Below are positions 14,167 to 19,364 of a stretch of 19,364 bases of DNA, in pieces. Each line of letters starts with the position of its first letter. Within the stretch, counting starts at the first letter, position 1. A model generated the notes under the pieces. That model was given only the letters and a program-made list of their open reading frames with translations. It did not search any database and was not told the origin of the DNA. The translations under genes were made by a program, and so were the position numbers. Location of the stretch: the NCBI GenBank assembly GCA_002506175.1, contig DAXB01000025.1, forward strand, positions 1-19,364, written 5' to 3'. The DNA is from Methanomassiliicoccaceae archaeon UBA113 (GTDB lineage: Archaea > Thermoplasmatota > Thermoplasmata > Methanomassiliicoccales > Methanomethylophilaceae).

Positions 14167-15099
14167 TCAGAGCTGAATCTCGATTCCGAGTTTCTCGGTG
14201 AGTTCTTTGTATCTGTTCCTGATGGTGACCTCGGTCACACCAGCGACATCTGCGACCTCTCTCTGTGTCCTGCGCTCGTTGCACATGATGGATGAGATGT
14301 AGATCGCGGCCGCGGCGACTCCCGTGGGTCCCCTTCCGGAGGTCAGCTCTCTCTCAGCCGCATCTTTGAGGATCTCTGCGGCCTTGGATTGCACCTCTCC
14401 GCTCAGCTTGAGCTCGGAGCAGAACCTCTGGACGTAGTCCTGGGGTTTCGTCGGCATCAGTTTGAGTTTCAGCTCACGTGTCATGAAGCGGTAGGTCCTT
14501 CCGATCTCCTTCCTTCCGACACGGCTGGAGTTCGCTACTTCGTCGAGAGTCCTGGGGACACCGCACTGCCTGCATGCAGCGTACAGTGATGCCGCAACGA
14601 CCCCTTCGATGGACCTTCCTCTGATTAGATTCTTGTTGACTGCCTTCCTGTAAATCATGGCGGCAGTCTCCCTAACGTTTCTGGGAAGTCCCATTGCAGA
14701 TGCCATCCTGTCAAGTTCCGAGAGTGCGAACGCGAGGTTCCTCTCCGTTGCATTGGAGACACGGATCCTTCTCTGCCATTTCCTCAGCCTGTATAGCTGT
14801 GCTCTGTTCCTGGTGGGGATGCTCTTACCGTATGAGTCTTTGTTCTTCCAGGATATTTCTGTGGACAGTCCTTTGTCGTGTATTGTGAAGGTCATAGGTG
14901 CACCGGTACGTGCCCTCTTTTCTCCCTGTTCGACATCGAATGCCCTCCACTCCGGTCCTTGGTCGATGAACTGATCATCGAGAACGAGACCGCAGTCTTC
15001 GCACAGGAGCTCTCCGCGCTCGTAGTCACGTACGAGGTGGTGGCTTCCGCACTCGGGGCAAACCTCAATTTCTTCTGTCCCTTCCTTTTGCTTTACCAT
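14167..15099 (-). CDS. tfb: Transcription initiation factor TFB
   Basis: The product recruits RNA polymerase to TBP-bound promoters. It has an N-terminal zinc ribbon with CPEC (about residues 14-17) and CEDC, a B-reader/linker with GPEWRAFD, and two cyclin-like repeats (about 100-200 and 205-305). The last contains the recognition helix TQREVADVAGVTEVTIRNRYKEL that contacts the BRE. I chose the start at 15099 because GGGGGA sits about seven bases before it. An in-frame ATG at 15114 has no ribosome binding site and would add five residues (315 instead of 310). Either way the gene begins inside the end of gar1 (overlap 35 bases from 15099), so the two are coupled. Confidence 0.94.
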   Translation of the reverse strand: MVKQKEGTEEIEVCPECGSHHLVRDYERGELLCEDCGLVLDDQFIDQGPEWRAFDVEQGEKRARTGAPMTFTIHDKGLSTEISWKNKDSYGKSIPTRNRAQLYRLRKWQRRIRVSNATERNLAFALSELDRMASAMGLPRNVRETAAMIYRKAVNKNLIRGRSIEGVVAASLYAACRQCGVPRTLDEVANSSRVGRKEIGRTYRFMTRELKLKLMPTKPQDYVQRFCSELKLSGEVQSKAAEILKDAAERELTSGRGPTGVAAAAIYISSIMCNERRTQREVADVAGVTEVTIRNRYKELTEKLGIEIQL

Positions 15100-15331
15100 T
15101 GCTTTTTCCCCCATTGGAATAAACTTCGGTTCCGCGAGCCTTCTCGCTTATCGGAATATCCGCTTTGACGGATGCATACGGTCCTTCTACAGGTCCGAAT
15201 ACGCGTTTCACGATTCCGATTTTCCTGTTTTGTGAGTCGAAAACCGATTGTCCCATCTCAGGCAGTTCCGAGCACTGAACGATGAGTCTGCCATCGCCGG
15301 TGATCTCCTCGACCTTGCCTAAAACTTTCAT
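15065..15331 (-). CDS. gar1: Gar1, H/ACA ribonucleoprotein subunit
   Basis: The 88-residue protein has the small beta barrel of Gar1. It begins with KVLGKVEEI, then VQCSELPEMGQSVFDSQNRKIGIVKRVFGPVEGPYASVKAD, and ends with a basic Gly/Lys-rich tail (about 70-88). Gar1 binds Cbf5 in the H/ACA RNP that makes pseudouridine in rRNA under guide RNA control. A gar1-tfb pair is widespread in archaea. GGTGA seven bases before the ATG is a ribosome binding site. A 33-base leader with a 14-base palindrome precedes it. Confidence 0.92.
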   Translation of the reverse strand: MKVLGKVEEITGDGRLIVQCSELPEMGQSVFDSQNRKIGIVKRVFGPVEGPYASVKADIPISEKARGTEVYSNGGKSNGKAKGRDRRN

Positions 15332-15345
15332 CAGTTTTCACCGTC

Positions 15346-15395
15346 TGGACATATGTCCAACTAGTTGAACTATACACAGACCGGATATATAATAA
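15346..15395 (-). promoter_or_regulatory. Promoter of gar1-tfb with two palindromes
   Basis: The TATA box (TTATTATATATCC on the minus strand, 15383-15395) predicts a start near 15364. TGGACATATGTCCA at 15346-15359 is a perfect 14-base palindrome in the leader, and CAACTAGTTG at 15358-15367 is a perfect 10-base palindrome at the predicted start. Both are well placed for a regulator. In mRNA the longer one would be a short hairpin just before the gar1 ribosome binding site. Confidence 0.6.
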
Positions 15396-15480
15396 CTTGG
15401 ATATTTTTTATATAATGTTCTGAATAATTCGTTCTGTTTCGAATTTTTCTCATATTTATTTTTCTGGATGTATTTTTTCG

Positions 15481-15605
15481 GTGGTTGGATGTGCAATCCA
15501 CAGAACCTGCTGGCTGGAAGTTCCAGTGGAAATAATGGCGTCTTTTCCCAGTACATCTGGGGGCGGCTCCCAGGTTTCCGAGAGGGTGCCGGACCCTCGT
15601 CTTAC
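15481..15605 (+). ncRNA. Candidate structured small RNA in a GC-rich island
   Basis: Between gar1 and the next gene (15332-15728, no ORF supported) lies a GC-rich block flanked by AT-rich DNA. It can form several hairpins. TGGAT/ATCCA comes first, next to GGTT and AACC. AACCTG (15504-15509) can pair with CAGGTT (15571-15576) to enclose CTGG/CCAG (15514-15526) and CCCAG/CTGGG (15547-15561, loop TACAT). A last hairpin is GAGGGT/ACCCTC (15582-15598, loop GCCGG). A TATA-like TATTTATT (15453-15460) lies about 25 bases before 15481, which favours the plus strand. It does not match tRNA, 5S rRNA, SRP RNA or RNase P RNA consensus. The 3' end and the strand are uncertain; a leader structure or riboswitch for 15729 is also possible. 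Confidence 0.45.
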
Positions 15606-15728
15606 CTTGTAAAAAACTCATAAAACGCAGATGATTCGCTTATCTGGATGCTCAACTATTAAATAAGGGAGAAATTCTTTATCCGTTCATTATAACTCGC
15701 TAACGCGGGGAAAAAAGGAGACACAAAA

Positions 15729-16043
15729 ATGGCACTAGCAATCTGGTCTATGGACTTTGTATCGCTCGTTATTATGGCCTTCTCCATCGTCATGCTGCTT
15801 GCAGGAATCTTTGCTGCAATCTTCGGAAAGGGAAAGAGCAGGGCATACGGAGGAGTGATCGCAGTCGTAGGACTTGCAATACTACTCGTCTGGATCTACC
15901 TTTGCGGATTCAGCAACATCGAGTTCTTCAGATCTATCCAGCTTTGGGATGTATTCATCGATGGAATCATCAACCTCATCGGTATCTTGATCGGAGCACT
16001 CATCGCAGTCGGAATCTTCCTGATGGCAGTTCTCAAGAGCTGA
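15729..16043 (+). CDS. Small three-helix membrane protein of unknown function
   Basis: The 104-residue product is almost all hydrophobic. Segments at about 9-31, 41-60 and 76-101 are likely membrane helices, with a short basic loop (GKGKSR) between the first two. It has a strong ribosome binding site (AAGGAG, 15715-15720, eight bases before the ATG), and its codon use is strict, so high expression is likely. There is no motif, signal or homology that I can name. It is monocistronic: T-runs follow its stop at 16065 and 16082. Confidence 0.75.
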   Translation: MALAIWSMDFVSLVIMAFSIVMLLAGIFAAIFGKGKSRAYGGVIAVVGLAILLVWIYLCGFSNIEFFRSIQLWDVFIDGIINLIGILIGALIAVGIFLMAVLKS

Positions 16044-16064
16044 TTCGGAAGAACATCCACAAAC

Positions 16065-16093
16065 TTTTTTCAAAAACCCTCTTTTTTCTTTTA
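16065..16093 (+). terminator. T-rich terminator after the small membrane protein
   Basis: Two T-runs (16065-16070 and 16082-16092) follow the stop codon with no clear stem-loop. This is the usual form of archaeal intrinsic termination. Confidence 0.5.
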
Positions 16094-16147
16094 TGAATGA
16101 TTTTGATGCGTCCGTAATCTTTTGGTCGTTGTAGTCAAAAAAATTTT

Positions 16148-16155
16148 TTATTATA
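16148..16155 (+). promoter_or_regulatory. TATA box of purE
   Basis: TTATTATA is centred about 24 bases before the ATG at 16176 and no ribosome binding site is seen, so transcription probably starts at or near the start codon. Confidence 0.55.
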
Positions 16156-16175
16156 TGAGAGAAGTCGGGTAAACA

Positions 16176-16655
16176 ATGACTAAGGTTTCTATCATTCTCG
16201 GAAGCAAAAGCGACCTCCCGGTCGCCGAGAAGGCCATGAACATCCTCAAGAAATTCGAGGTTCCCTTTGACATCAACGTTGCATCTGCGCACAGGACCCC
16301 TCACAGGGTTGAGGAGCTTGTGGAAGGCAGTGACGCCGATGTTTTCATCGCCATTGCAGGGTTGTCTGCAGCGCTTCCCGGAGTGATCGCATCATTCACC
16401 GTAAAACCGGTCATCGGAGTACCGGTCAGCGGCGAGATCAATTATGATTCCCTGTTATCCATTGTGCAGATGCCTCCAGGAATACCTGTTGCTGCAGTAG
16501 GGATGAACCGCGGAGATAATGCGGCGATACTTGCAGTGGAGATAATGGCACTCACAGACGTCGGTCTCAGAGATAAACTGTTGGCCTACAGGAAGGAACA
16601 GGCAGACAAGGTAATCGCGGATTCTGATAAGCTCAATGCCGAATTGGCAGCCTGA
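16176..16655 (+). CDS. purE: PurE, 5-(carboxyamino)imidazole ribonucleotide mutase / AIR carboxylase
   Basis: The 159-residue protein has the PurE signature. GSKSDLPVAEKA (residues 9-20) binds the phosphate, SAHRTPHRVEEL (about 37-48) is the active-site loop, and IAIAGLSAALPGVIAS and VIGVPVS follow. It makes 4-carboxy-5-aminoimidazole ribonucleotide in purine synthesis. Whether it uses CO2 directly (class II) or N5-CAIR from PurK (class I) cannot be decided here, since no purK is in the window. It is followed after 51 bases by guaAB, so the two probably form a purine operon. Confidence 0.93.
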   Translation: MTKVSIILGSKSDLPVAEKAMNILKKFEVPFDINVASAHRTPHRVEELVEGSDADVFIAIAGLSAALPGVIASFTVKPVIGVPVSGEINYDSLLSIVQMPPGIPVAAVGMNRGDNAAILAVEIMALTDVGLRDKLLAYRKEQADKVIADSDKLNAELAA

Positions 16656-16706
16656 GCGCAGAGCCGTCTCATCAAACGAATTAAAAAAAAGTTGGAGGTA
16701 AAAGAA

Positions 16707-17687
16707 TTGAGCAACAACAAACGCCCTGAAGATATGGAACGCATAACTACACCCGAGCTCGCACAGAAGTTCATCGATGAACAGATTGCAGCGCTCCGTG
16801 CACAGATTGGAGATAAGAAAGTCATTCTCGCTCTCTCGGGTGGAGTGGACTCGTCCGTCACTGCAGCCCTGCTCATCAGAGCAGTCGGGAAGCAGCTTAC
16901 ATGTGTTCATGTCAACCACGGGCTTCTCCGTAAGGGTGAGCCTGAGCAGGTCGTCGAGGTATTCCGCAATCAGATGGATGCAAACCTCGTCTATGTGGAT
17001 GCAGTCGACCGTTTCCTTGATAAACTCGCCGGAGTGAGTGAGCCCGAGAAGAAGAGAAAGATCATCGGGGCAGAGTTCATCCGCGTGTTCGAAGAGGAAG
17101 CACGCAAACTCGAGGGAGTCGGATTCCTCGCACAGGGAACAATCTACCCCGACATCCTTGAAAGCGGACCTGTCAAAGCCCACCACAACGTTGGAGGACT
17201 CCCCGAGGATCTGGATTTCGAGCTCGTAGAGCCTGTGAAGTTCCTGTTCAAGGATGAGGTCCGTGTAGTCGGATCCAAGCTGGGGCTTCCTGACAACATG
17301 GTGTTCCGTCAGCCTTTCCCCGGTCCGGGACTAGGTGTCCGTTGCATCGGCGCAATCACCCGCGACAGGCTCGAAGCCGTCAGGGAGTCCGATGCTATCC
17401 TTCGTGAGGAGTTCGCCAAGGCAGGCCTTGAGGGCAAGGTGTGGCAGTACTTCACTGTAGTGCCTGATTTCAAGTCCACCGGTGTCAAGGATGACAAGCG
17501 TACGTTCGAGTGGCCCGTCATCATCCGTGCCGTCAACACAAGAGATGCAATGACCGCCACAGTCGAGGAAGTCCCTTACGAGATCCTCAATAAGATCGTC
17601 AAGCGCATCACCACAGAAGTCAAGGGAGTCAACCGTGTTCTCTACGATCTCACACCCAAACCATCCGCAACCATCGAGTGGGAGTGA
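16707..17687 (+). CDS. guaAB: GMP synthase subunit B (ATP-pyrophosphatase)
   Basis: The product converts XMP to GMP, using ammonia supplied by a separate glutaminase subunit (guaAA, not in this window), the split arrangement typical of archaea. The PP-loop SGGVDSS is at residues 44-50, followed by VHVNHGLLRKGEPEQV, AQGTIYPD, HHNVGGLPEDLDFELVEP, and QPFPGPGLGVR in the dimerisation domain near the C-terminus. I chose TTG at 16707 as the start because GGAGGT (16694-16699) is seven bases before it. A TTG at 16692 lies before that site, and the first ATG (16734) lies 27 bases later. The product would be 326 residues, near the family norm. Confidence 0.93.
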   Translation: MSNNKRPEDMERITTPELAQKFIDEQIAALRAQIGDKKVILALSGGVDSSVTAALLIRAVGKQLTCVHVNHGLLRKGEPEQVVEVFRNQMDANLVYVDAVDRFLDKLAGVSEPEKKRKIIGAEFIRVFEEEARKLEGVGFLAQGTIYPDILESGPVKAHHNVGGLPEDLDFELVEPVKFLFKDEVRVVGSKLGLPDNMVFRQPFPGPGLGVRCIGAITRDRLEAVRESDAILREEFAKAGLEGKVWQYFTVVPDFKSTGVKDDKRTFEWPVIIRAVNTRDAMTATVEEVPYEILNKIVKRITTEVKGVNRVLYDLTPKPSATIEWE

Positions 17688-17700
17688 GTGAAACATTTCA

Positions 17701-17731
17701 GGCGGGATTTCCCGCCCTATTTCTTCTCTTT
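17701..17731 (+). terminator. Terminator of the purE-guaAB operon
   Basis: GGCGGG-ATTT-CCCGCC (17701-17716) is a perfect six-pair stem and is followed by a T-rich run (about 17719-17731), 13 bases past the guaAB stop. Confidence 0.75.
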
Positions 17732-17811
17732 AGATTATTATTGATAATGGAGTCTAACAGCTCCGCGGTTTAATCAAGAAAAAGGGTAAGAGGGTTTGGA
17801 AGAGTTTGAGT

Positions 17812-18069
17812 TCAGTTCGCTCTGCTGAGCATCTCGAGCTGACTCATGATCTGATAGATCAAGGTCCTTCCGTGCATGGGCACGTTGGGGTCGTTGGCAA
17901 GATCATCAAGGATGACGATCGCACCGGTTGCACGGACATCCATGGGCTCTTTTGTGTCAAGGAGCCTTGCCTTTGCGTCCGATGCGCCTTTCCTGATGTT
18001 TCTGGGAACGGAAGTGTCTTCTGCGAGCATGTCAAGAGCGTCTGTGATCTGCTTGATTTTATCTACCAT
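17812..18069 (-). CDS. UPF0147 family protein
   Basis: This 85-residue, mainly helical protein matches the archaeal UPF0147 family, with IRKGASDAKARLLD and MDVRATGAIVILDDLANDPNVPMHGRTLIYQIMSQLE. The family is conserved in euryarchaea and has no known role. GGTGAT five bases before the ATG is its ribosome binding site. The 54-residue ORF at 18084-18248 precedes it by 14 bases, so they share a transcript. On the minus strand after the stop there is pyrimidine-rich DNA (around 17775-17785) that may terminate transcription. Confidence 0.88.
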   Translation of the reverse strand: MVDKIKQITDALDMLAEDTSVPRNIRKGASDAKARLLDTKEPMDVRATGAIVILDDLANDPNVPMHGRTLIYQIMSQLEMLSRAN

Positions 18070-18083
18070 TGTATCACCTGCAA

Positions 18084-18248
18084 TCAGAAGGATTCGAACT
18101 CTTCCTGAAGATCCTGAACGAGCTGATCGAGGACTTCCTCGAAGTTTGTTGATTTGTAGTCCCTCTCTCCACCGAGATCGCTCTGGATTCTGATGATAAA
18201 ATCGTTGTTCTCTTTAACAAGCTCTACGTTGCACAAAATCTCTTCCAT
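18084..18248 (-). CDS. Small acidic protein upstream of UPF0147 (54 residues)
   Basis: An open frame from ATG 18248 to TGA 18084 encodes 54 residues, starting MEEILCNVELVKENNDFIIR and ending EEFESF. It is strongly acidic, with a short beta-like start and a helical C-terminal half (about 33-54). A TATA box at 18291-18299, a leader of about 22 bases and a GGGGGT purine tract support translation. I do not recognise a family. It and UPF0147 are 14 bases apart on one strand and probably co-expressed. Confidence 0.68.
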   Translation of the reverse strand: MEEILCNVELVKENNDFIIRIQSDLGGERDYKSTNFEEVLDQLVQDLQEEFESF

Positions 18249-18290
18249 TCTTTATACCCCCGTAGGAATAATTGTCGAAACAAGACCCCA

Positions 18291-18299
18291 TATAAATAA
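18291..18299 (-). promoter_or_regulatory. TATA box of the 54-residue ORF / UPF0147 operon
   Basis: On the minus strand TTATTTATA (18291-18299) predicts a transcription start near 18270 and a leader of about 22 bases before the ATG at 18248. Confidence 0.55.
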
Positions 18300-18375
18300 T
18301 AATGGTCTGTAGTTTTTTTCCAATACGTTCGATACGGGTTGTTTGGTAAGAAAACCGCTGGTATGTGTGATAAGC

Positions 18376-18475
18376 TTTATATTTAACATACAAATAACAG
18401 GCTTGTTCTATGTTTGTATCGCTTTAGCGAAAGCAAGCATGGAAAAACGGTTTCGACCGATGGAGAACGATTGAA
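18376..18475 (+). promoter_or_regulatory. Promoter and leader of the secE-spt5 operon
   Basis: TTTATAT (near 18376-18382) predicts a start close to 18405, giving a leader of about 70 bases. The leader holds two small stem-loops, GCTTT/AAAGC (18421-18434) and CGGT-TTCG-ACCG (18448-18459), and two tiny reading frames. One at 18410-18427 reads MFVSL and begins near the predicted start of the RNA. The other at 18439-18474 reads MEKRFRPMEND and ends one base before the secE ATG. GGAGA at 18462-18466 is the ribosome binding site for secE. Confidence 0.5.
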
Positions 18476-18706
18476 ATGGCAGGAGACGAAGAAGAGTCAA
18501 CGTATGAGGATTTCCAAGATGAACTCGAGACAAAGGCTCGTGGATTCGGAAAGGGAAAGTACGGAAGAATTCTCAAGATGGCACGCACACCCAGCAAAGA
18601 TGAGTACGTCAAGACGCTGTACATCACAGCTATTGGAATAATCGTCATTGGATTCGTTGGATTCGCTATCTGGTGGCTCATGACGGTTCTGCCGACTTAC
18701 TTCTGA
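18476..18706 (+). CDS. secE: Sec61 gamma / SecE protein translocase subunit
   Basis: The 76-residue product has an acidic start, an amphipathic region, the conserved KMARTPSKDEYVKT hinge (about residues 35-48) and one membrane helix (about 50-72), as expected for archaeal SecE/Sec61 gamma, which clamps the SecY channel. It is followed by spt5 after 20 bases, the conserved secE-spt5 arrangement that links protein export and transcription elongation genes in archaea. Confidence 0.92.
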   Translation: MAGDEEESTYEDFQDELETKARGFGKGKYGRILKMARTPSKDEYVKTLYITAIGIIVIGFVGFAIWWLMTVLPTYF

Positions 18707-18726
18707 TTGGAGGTTTGATTTACTTG

Positions 18727-19364
18727 ATGTTAACTGGCGAAAACAATCTCTGCAAGGTTGCAGCCAGCGGCAGTGTGAGCTGGGCATTCCAGCTTTCATC
18801 GGGATCCAACAAAGCGAAGCTTTCGTTCTCAGTCGTAGCGGGGCCCGATGCGGAAAATGCACCCGAGTGGACAGTCGAACTTCACGATGCCACTGATGGG
18901 GAAATCTGGAGCAGTGACAGGAGCCAGAAAGAGGTAAGTGTAGACCTTCCCGGTAAAGCTCCCAAGGAGCTCAAGCTCAAAGTCATCTGCCCTAACGGAG
19001 CAAGGTACGGCGACTCCGTGAAGACAACGGTCACCGCTGAGGCGGAGGAAGGATCCTCGTCCATGGTGTTCGAAGCCGTAGCACAACAGTCCATATTGGT
19101 CCTTAAAACCCAGATCGACCAGGAGAAAACCGTCGCAAGCGAGTTGGCTTCCAAGGCGAACAAGGGAATAGACAAGGATATTTATGCGATCCTGAGTCCT
19201 GTCGGACTCAGAGGATACGTGTTCGTCGAAGCGATGAACACGGACCGCGTCCGCGAGAAATCCAAAGACATCAAAAAGGCCAGGAATTTCATCGACGGAG
19301 AGACGGACATCAACGAGATCAGCGCCTATCTCACACCCATGTCCGCGGTCGTAGGAATCGTCGA
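18727..19364 (+). CDS. spt5: Spt5/NusG transcription elongation factor with an extra N-terminal domain (partial)
   Basis: The gene runs off the right edge after 212 codons. Residues from about 121 (SILVLKTQIDQEK...) are the NGN domain that binds RNA polymerase with Spt4; the segment ILSPVGLRGYVFVEA is the usual strand region. A KOW domain would lie beyond the window. Before the NGN domain stands an added domain of about 110 residues, mostly beta strands (SVSWAFQLSS, AKLSFSVVAG, WTVELHD, KELKLKVIC), which looks like an immunoglobulin-like sandwich. Most archaeal Spt5 proteins start directly with NGN. GGAGGT at 18709-18714 is the ribosome binding site. TTG 18724, nine bases after it, is an alternative start to ATG 18727. 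Confidence 0.85.
   Translation, partial: MLTGENNLCKVAASGSVSWAFQLSSGSNKAKLSFSVVAGPDAENAPEWTVELHDATDGEIWSSDRSQKEVSVDLPGKAPKELKLKVICPNGARYGDSVKTTVTAEAEEGSSSMVFEAVAQQSILVLKTQIDQEKTVASELASKANKGIDKDIYAILSPVGLRGYVFVEAMNTDRVREKSKDIKKARNFIDGETDINEISAYLTPMSAVVGIV

Noticed and set aside
15481..15605. 5S rRNA, SRP RNA, RNase P RNA or H/ACA guide identity for the structured block
   Set aside because: The 5S-like words (GGAAGTT, CAGTAC) are not in a 5S framework and there is no closing helix. SRP helix 8 and RNase P conserved cores are missing, and no ACA box follows a hairpin.
1..19364. CRISPR arrays, tRNA genes and insertion sequences
   Set aside because: No regularly spaced repeats, no tRNA arms with a T-loop pattern and no transposase were seen on either strand.

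Overview
The window is chromosomal DNA of a euryarchaeon. Archaeal marker genes run through all of it: DNA polymerase D small subunit, TFB, Gar1, a Cdc48/VAT AAA ATPase, tRNA-splicing endonuclease, Sec61 gamma, Spt5, a COG1325 protein, UPF0147, and a stand-alone GMP synthase ATP-pyrophosphatase subunit. Many genes have a TATA box about 25 bases before the start codon, so their transcripts are probably leaderless. The gene content and protein style suggest Thermoplasmatota, most likely a gut-type Methanomassiliicoccales methanogen. That placement is an inference, because no methanogenesis gene or rRNA lies in the window.

Layout. 1-228: no convincing gene. 229-1247 (+): a catalytically dead-looking arsenate-reductase/LMW-phosphatase-fold protein, translationally coupled to the rRNA modification enzyme Tsr3. 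1292-2716 (+): a rubredoxin-glutamate synthase-domain fusion. 2815-3891 (+): an unknown polytopic membrane protein. 4044-5474 (-): DP1 of DNA polymerase D, sharing a compact divergent promoter with a COG1325 protein and a TIM-barrel metalloenzyme (5550-6691, +). 6661-9400 (-): a three-gene overlapping operon of a COG1395 HTH regulator, an unknown protein and a zinc-ribbon CPBP intramembrane protease. The regulator's TATA box sits in a perfect palindrome. 9497-12189 (-): an ArsR-like regulator and Cdc48. 12305-12795 (-): a RelE/RelB toxin-antitoxin pair with an operator-like palindrome. 12938-14011 (+): EndA. 14167-15331 (-): gar1-tfb, with a 14-base palindrome in its leader. 15332-15728: a regulatory and structured, GC-rich intergenic region that may encode a small RNA. 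15729-16043 (+): a small membrane protein. 16176-17687 (+): the purine genes purE and guaAB. 17812-18248 (-): a 54-residue ORF and UPF0147. 18476 to the right edge (+): secE-spt5, with spt5 cut by the window.

Most of the window is information-processing and housekeeping DNA. The parts that look least described are the COG1395/unknown/CPBP operon with its TATA-overlapping operator, the dead ArsC-like partner of Tsr3, the hairpin-rich candidate RNA between gar1 and the small membrane protein, the paired palindromes upstream of gar1-tfb, and the extra N-terminal domain on Spt5. No CRISPR array, tRNA, rRNA or insertion sequence was found.
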